A stretch of DNA of 64,000 bases from JAMHWD01 sp035911135 (lineage in GTDB: Bacteria; Pseudomonadota; Alphaproteobacteria; Micavibrionales; Micavibrionaceae): NCBI GenBank assembly GCA_035911135.1, contig JAMHWD010000033.1:79016-143015 (forward strand), written 5' to 3'. The translations under genes and the position numbers were made by a program. Positions 61,592-64,000 of the stretch are shown piece by piece; positions within the stretch are counted from its first letter, which is position 1; every line of letters starts with the position of its first letter. A model generated the notes under the pieces. It was not told the DNA's origin and ran no database searches. It worked only from the letters and a program-made list of their open reading frames with translations.

Positions 61592-62926
61592 TTAGGCTTT
61601 CCGTATTTGTGCCCCGCAAGCCCCCAGTTTGTCAACAATGTTTTCATAACCGCGCTCAAGATGGTAGATTCTGTGGACTTTTGTCTCGCCCTCGGCCACG
61701 AGGCCCGCCAGAACCAGCGCCACCGAAGCCCGCAAATCGGTGGCCATGACTTCCGCGCCTTTGAGCTTGTTCACACCGCGCACAATGGCGGAATTGCCCT
61801 GAACGGTGATATTGGCACCCATGCGGTTAAGCTCGGGCACATGCATGAAGCGGTTTTCGAAGATGGTCTCGGTCACCATCCCCGCACCTTCGCATAATGT
61901 CAGCATTGCCATGAACTGGGCTTGCAGATCGGTGGGGAAACCGGGATAAGGCTCGGTCATGATGTCGCAGCCCTTCAGGCGCGTGCCGTTGCGGTGCACG
62001 ATAATACCGCCTTTGTCCTGATCAATATCCATCCCCGCCTGATGCAGGAGACCCGCCAGCGATGTCAGATGCGTCAGATCCGCATTTTCCAGACGTACTG
62101 TGCCGCCTGTCAGGCCGACCGCCATCATGTAAGTGCCCGTCTCGATCCGGTCCGGCAGGACGGCATGTGTCGCGCCGTTTAAGGATTTTACACCCTCGAT
62201 CGTAATAATATCTGTCCCATGGCCTTTGATTTTCGCGCCCATGGCAATCAGGCATTCGGCAAGATTTTTGATTTCCGGCTCGCGCGCGGCATTGGCCAGA
62301 ACGGTTGTGCCATTGGCCAGCGTTGCGGCCATCATCAGATTTTCTGTCGCGCCGACCGAGACTTTGGGGAAGAGGATTTTTGCACCCTGCAGGCCGCCTT
62401 GCGGGGCCTTGGCATGGATATAGCCTTCTTCGAGGCGGATATCCGCGCCCATCTCCTCAAGACCTTTGATATGCAGATCAACGGGGCGCGTGCCGATCGC
62501 GCAGCCACCGGGAAGTGAGACCTTGGCTTGGCCAAAACGCGCCAGCAGCGGCCCCAGAACGAGGATAGAGCCGCGCATCTTGCGGACGATATCATAAGGC
62601 GCCGTATAGGTATTTACCGATCCGGCGTTGATCGCCATGACGTTATCGCCTGTTTCCACGCGGCAACCCATATAGTTCAGCAACTCGATCTGGGATTTGA
62701 TATCGCGCAAGGTGTTGGGCGAATTTTCGATATGCAGCGAGCCATCGGTCAACAAGCCGGCGCACATGATCTTCAGCGCCGCATTTTTCGCGCCGCTGAT
62801 GGGCATGGAACCATTCAAGGCGTTCCCGCCGGTGATGGTGATGTGCGGTAATCCGTCAGAGGCGGGGGAGGGTGACTCCGCGCTGCCCCATGTATTTTCC
62901 GGCTCGATCGGCGTAGCTGATTTCAC
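61592..62926 (-). CDS. murA: UDP-N-acetylglucosamine 1-carboxyvinyltransferase
   Basis: First committed step of peptidoglycan synthesis: transfer of enolpyruvate from PEP to UDP-GlcNAc. '[20 protein letters not shown]', the active-site Cys in '[20 protein letters not shown]', '[19 protein letters not shown]' and '[18 protein letters not shown]' are diagnostic. The GTG at 62926 is chosen because AGGAAG (62935-62940) lies eight bases upstream and because any later start would remove the first beta-strand. It gives a 30-residue extension and a 71-bp overlap with dcd. Confidence 0.94.
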   Translation of the reverse strand: MKSATPIEPENTWGSAESPSPASDGLPHITITGGNALNGSMPISGAKNAALKIMCAGLLTDGSLHIENSPNTLRDIKSQIELLNYMGCRVETGDNVMAINAGSVNTYTAPYDIVRKMRGSILVLGPLLARFGQAKVSLPGGCAIGTRPVDLHIKGLEEMGADIRLEEGYIHAKAPQGGLQGAKILFPKVSVGATENLMMAATLANGTTVLANAAREPEIKNLAECLIAMGAKIKGHGTDIITIEGVKSLNGATHAVLPDRIETGTYMMAVGLTGGTVRLENADLTHLTSLAGLLHQAGMDIDQDKGGIIVHRNGTRLKGCDIMTEPYPGFPTDLQAQFMAMLTLCEGAGMVTETIFENRFMHVPELNRMGANITVQGNSAIVRGVNKLKGAEVMATDLRASVALVLAGLVAEGETKVHRIYHLERGYENIVDKLGACGAQIRKA

Positions 62927-63464
62927 AGGCGCTGCTTCCTTTAAAAAACAAAAATTGTGCGATGCCTTCATTGGCGTAAACGCGGGCCGGCAGAGGCGTC
63001 GTGTTGGAAATCTCCAGCGTGACATGGCCTTCCCAGCCCGGCTCCAGCGGCGTGACATTCACGATCAAACCGCACCGCGCATACGTGCTTTTGCCCAGAC
63101 AAATCACCAGAACATCTTTCGGGATTCTGAAATATTCGACCGTATGGGTCAGCACGAAACTATTGGGGGGAATAACGCAAATATCGGTCTTTCTGTCAAC
63201 AAAACTCTGCGCCGAGAAGTTTTTCGGGTCCACAAGGGCGTTATCGACATTGGTGAAAATCTTGAAATCATCGGCAGCGCGGGCGTCATACCCATAAGAG
63301 GAGAGGCCGTAGGAGATAACCCCTTCGCGGGTTTGTTTTTCTACAAATGGCTCGATCATGCCGCGCCCGGCCTGCTCGCGGATCCAGTGGTCGGGCATAA
63401 TGCCGGGCAGTGCGGCCATGTCTTCGAAATTGCCGGAGTTTTTAATTTTTTCCTGAAGGCTCAT
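62856..63464 (-). CDS. dcd: dCTP deaminase
   Basis: A 202-residue enzyme converting dCTP to dUTP for thymidylate synthesis. '[20 protein letters not shown]', '[20 protein letters not shown]', '[20 protein letters not shown]' and '[14 protein letters not shown]' are typical. Its ATG overlaps the stop of the small upstream gene (ATGA), and its 3' end overlaps the murA start by 71 bp, making a tightly coupled run. Confidence 0.96.
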   Translation of the reverse strand: MSLQEKIKNSGNFEDMAALPGIMPDHWIREQAGRGMIEPFVEKQTREGVISYGLSSYGYDARAADDFKIFTNVDNALVDPKNFSAQSFVDRKTDICVIPPNSFVLTHTVEYFRIPKDVLVICLGKSTYARCGLIVNVTPLEPGWEGHVTLEISNTTPLPARVYANEGIAQFLFFKGSSACEISYADRAGKYMGQRGVTLPRL

Positions 63465-63604
63465 TGTTTCTTATCCTTGGCTGTTGTTTCCGTGGCGCTG
63501 GCCTTGTCCTTGCGTTTCTTTAAATTCTGGCGCAAGGCATCGGCGCGCTTGTCGGCCTTTGTCGCCGGCTTTTTCTGTGGTTTCGCATCCGGTTTATCGG
63601 CCAC
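63461..63604 (-). CDS. small basic protein, 47 residues, alphaproteobacterial type
   Basis: A GTG start with AGGAAG (63613-63618) eight bases upstream opens a 47-codon frame whose stop overlaps the dcd start. The product is very basic, with an initial Lys/Pro-rich half and then '[19 protein letters not shown]'. Short proteins with an 'ALRxNLxxRK' core are found beside murA in many alphaproteobacteria; their role is unknown, and nucleic-acid binding is a guess. The length is below common gene-calling limits. Confidence 0.7.
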   Translation of the reverse strand: MADKPDAKPQKKPATKADKRADALRQNLKKRKDKASATETTAKDKKQ

Positions 63605-63730
63605 GGGCGAATCTTCCTTTGTTGCTGATTTCTGCTGTAAACTATTAAAAATCGAGGTGACAGGCCAATGTTTTTGTTATAGAACTTGGGTCCGGCTGGG
63701 GATAACCTTGGCCGCAGGTTTGATTTGGAT

Positions 63731-63805
63731 GCTGCCATGGCTCAGTGGTAGAGCACACCCTTGGTAAGGGTGAGGTCGAGAGTTCGATCCTCTCTGGCAG
63801 CACCA
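63731..63805 (+). tRNA. tRNA-Thr (anticodon GGT), CCA encoded
   Basis: Cloverleaf: acceptor GCTGCCA/TGGCAGC, D-arm GCTC...GAGC, anticodon stem CACCC/GGGTG with loop TTGGTAA, T-arm GAGAG-TTCGATC-CTCTC, discriminator A and encoded CCA. Upstream, GTGACA followed 15 bases later by TATAGA (63658-63684) could be a promoter with a short spacer. The last 195 bases of the window beyond the tRNA contain no gene or repeat that I can support. Confidence 0.96.
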
Positions 63806-64000
63806 TTTCACAATTTCCCGCCGAAATATCCGCTAACACCTTGAACGGAAACGACATTTCCGGTGTTCGATAACCTGATTCCAGCCCGTAGCGAAGCGGC
63901 TCCGGAAAGGCCAGTCTGAGCACGGTGCGGCGCAGGATCGCCGAACCATTTTCCCAGACATCCCAAGGCCTTGCGAGGAATGAGAGCGCGAGTTCGATAA

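Noticed and set aside
63645..63923. 92-codon minus-strand frame over tRNA-Thr, containing 'VLPERIELSTSPLPR'
   Set aside because: This peptide is the well-known false translation of a tRNA gene; the tRNA explains the sequence.
63806..64000. Possible integrase or mobile element behind tRNA-Thr at the right edge
   Set aside because: No recombinase motif, no direct repeat of the tRNA 3' end and no significant open frame in the 195 bases available.
1..64000. CRISPR arrays, insertion sequences, prophage genes
   Set aside because: No regularly spaced repeats, transposases, terminal inverted repeats with target duplications or phage structural genes were seen anywhere in the window.

Overview
The window reads as one continuous, gene-dense stretch of chromosome from a Gram-negative bacterium, most likely a deep-branching alphaproteobacterium. 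Evidence for this is the pal-cpoB-tilS-ftsH order, a CpdR response regulator, a UPF0262 protein next to infA-maf-rng, a short HisG that needs a HisZ partner, and a Caulobacter-type Cpa/Tad pilus cluster. An affiliation near Micavibrio-like lineages would fit the many LamG/DUF1566 and Tad genes, but that is inference. No insertion sequence, prophage, CRISPR array or rRNA operon was seen. No gap between genes exceeds about 300 bases.

Layout. 1-3.2 kb: the tail of a membrane protein, a WecA-type polyprenyl-phosphate sugar-phosphate transferase, and a bifunctional MnmC split into two overlapping genes (mnmD, mnmC2). 3.3-11 kb: an M3 peptidyl-dipeptidase and a 1417-residue secreted LamG/DUF1566 mosaic protein whose start codon lies inside a REP-like palindromic element, then an LpoA-like lipoprotein. 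11-19 kb: rsmI-yraN-BON lipoprotein-SirB1, then pal-cpoB-tilS-ftsH (envelope maintenance). 19-25.7 kb: a Tat-exported phosphoesterase, two N-formylglutamate amidohydrolase paralogues, glmM, hisZ, purA.

25.7-42 kb is the most distinctive part. It starts with a long imperfect hairpin and an exact sigma-54 type promoter in front of a tail-anchored pseudokinase and a small membrane protein. These are followed by an almost complete Tad pilus locus: three TadE/TadG pseudopilins, Flp pilin with its own promoter and terminator, CpaA, CpaB, CpaC, CpaD, CpaE, CpaF, TadB, TadC. A TadD-like lipoprotein and an extra secretin-N-domain protein are encoded on the opposite strand.

42-52.7 kb: tRNA-Val, cpdR, an LpxH-like phosphoesterase with a glycosyltransferase, a repeat-containing exported protein translationally coupled to rluD, a candidate orphan small RNA with its own promoter and terminator, a YjbH-like outer-membrane protein, and glpD-glpK. 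52.7-64 kb: a FecR-domain/RTX-like surface protein, 3-hydroxybutyrate dehydrogenase, tRNA-Phe, the minus-strand housekeeping run rng-maf-infA-UPF0262-hisG-unknown-murA-dcd-small basic protein, and tRNA-Thr.

Functional themes are envelope and surface structure (Tad pilus, adhesin-like proteins, Pal/CpoB, LpoA, MurA, GlmM, FtsH), tRNA/rRNA modification (MnmC/D, RsmI, TilS, RluD) and central metabolism. The best candidates for something undescribed are the sigma-54-linked pseudokinase/membrane-protein pair beside the pilus locus, the small RNA under a perfect palindrome at 47.4 kb, and the repeat-derived translation start of the LamG protein. All assignments rest on reading the sequence by eye; no database search or computation was run.
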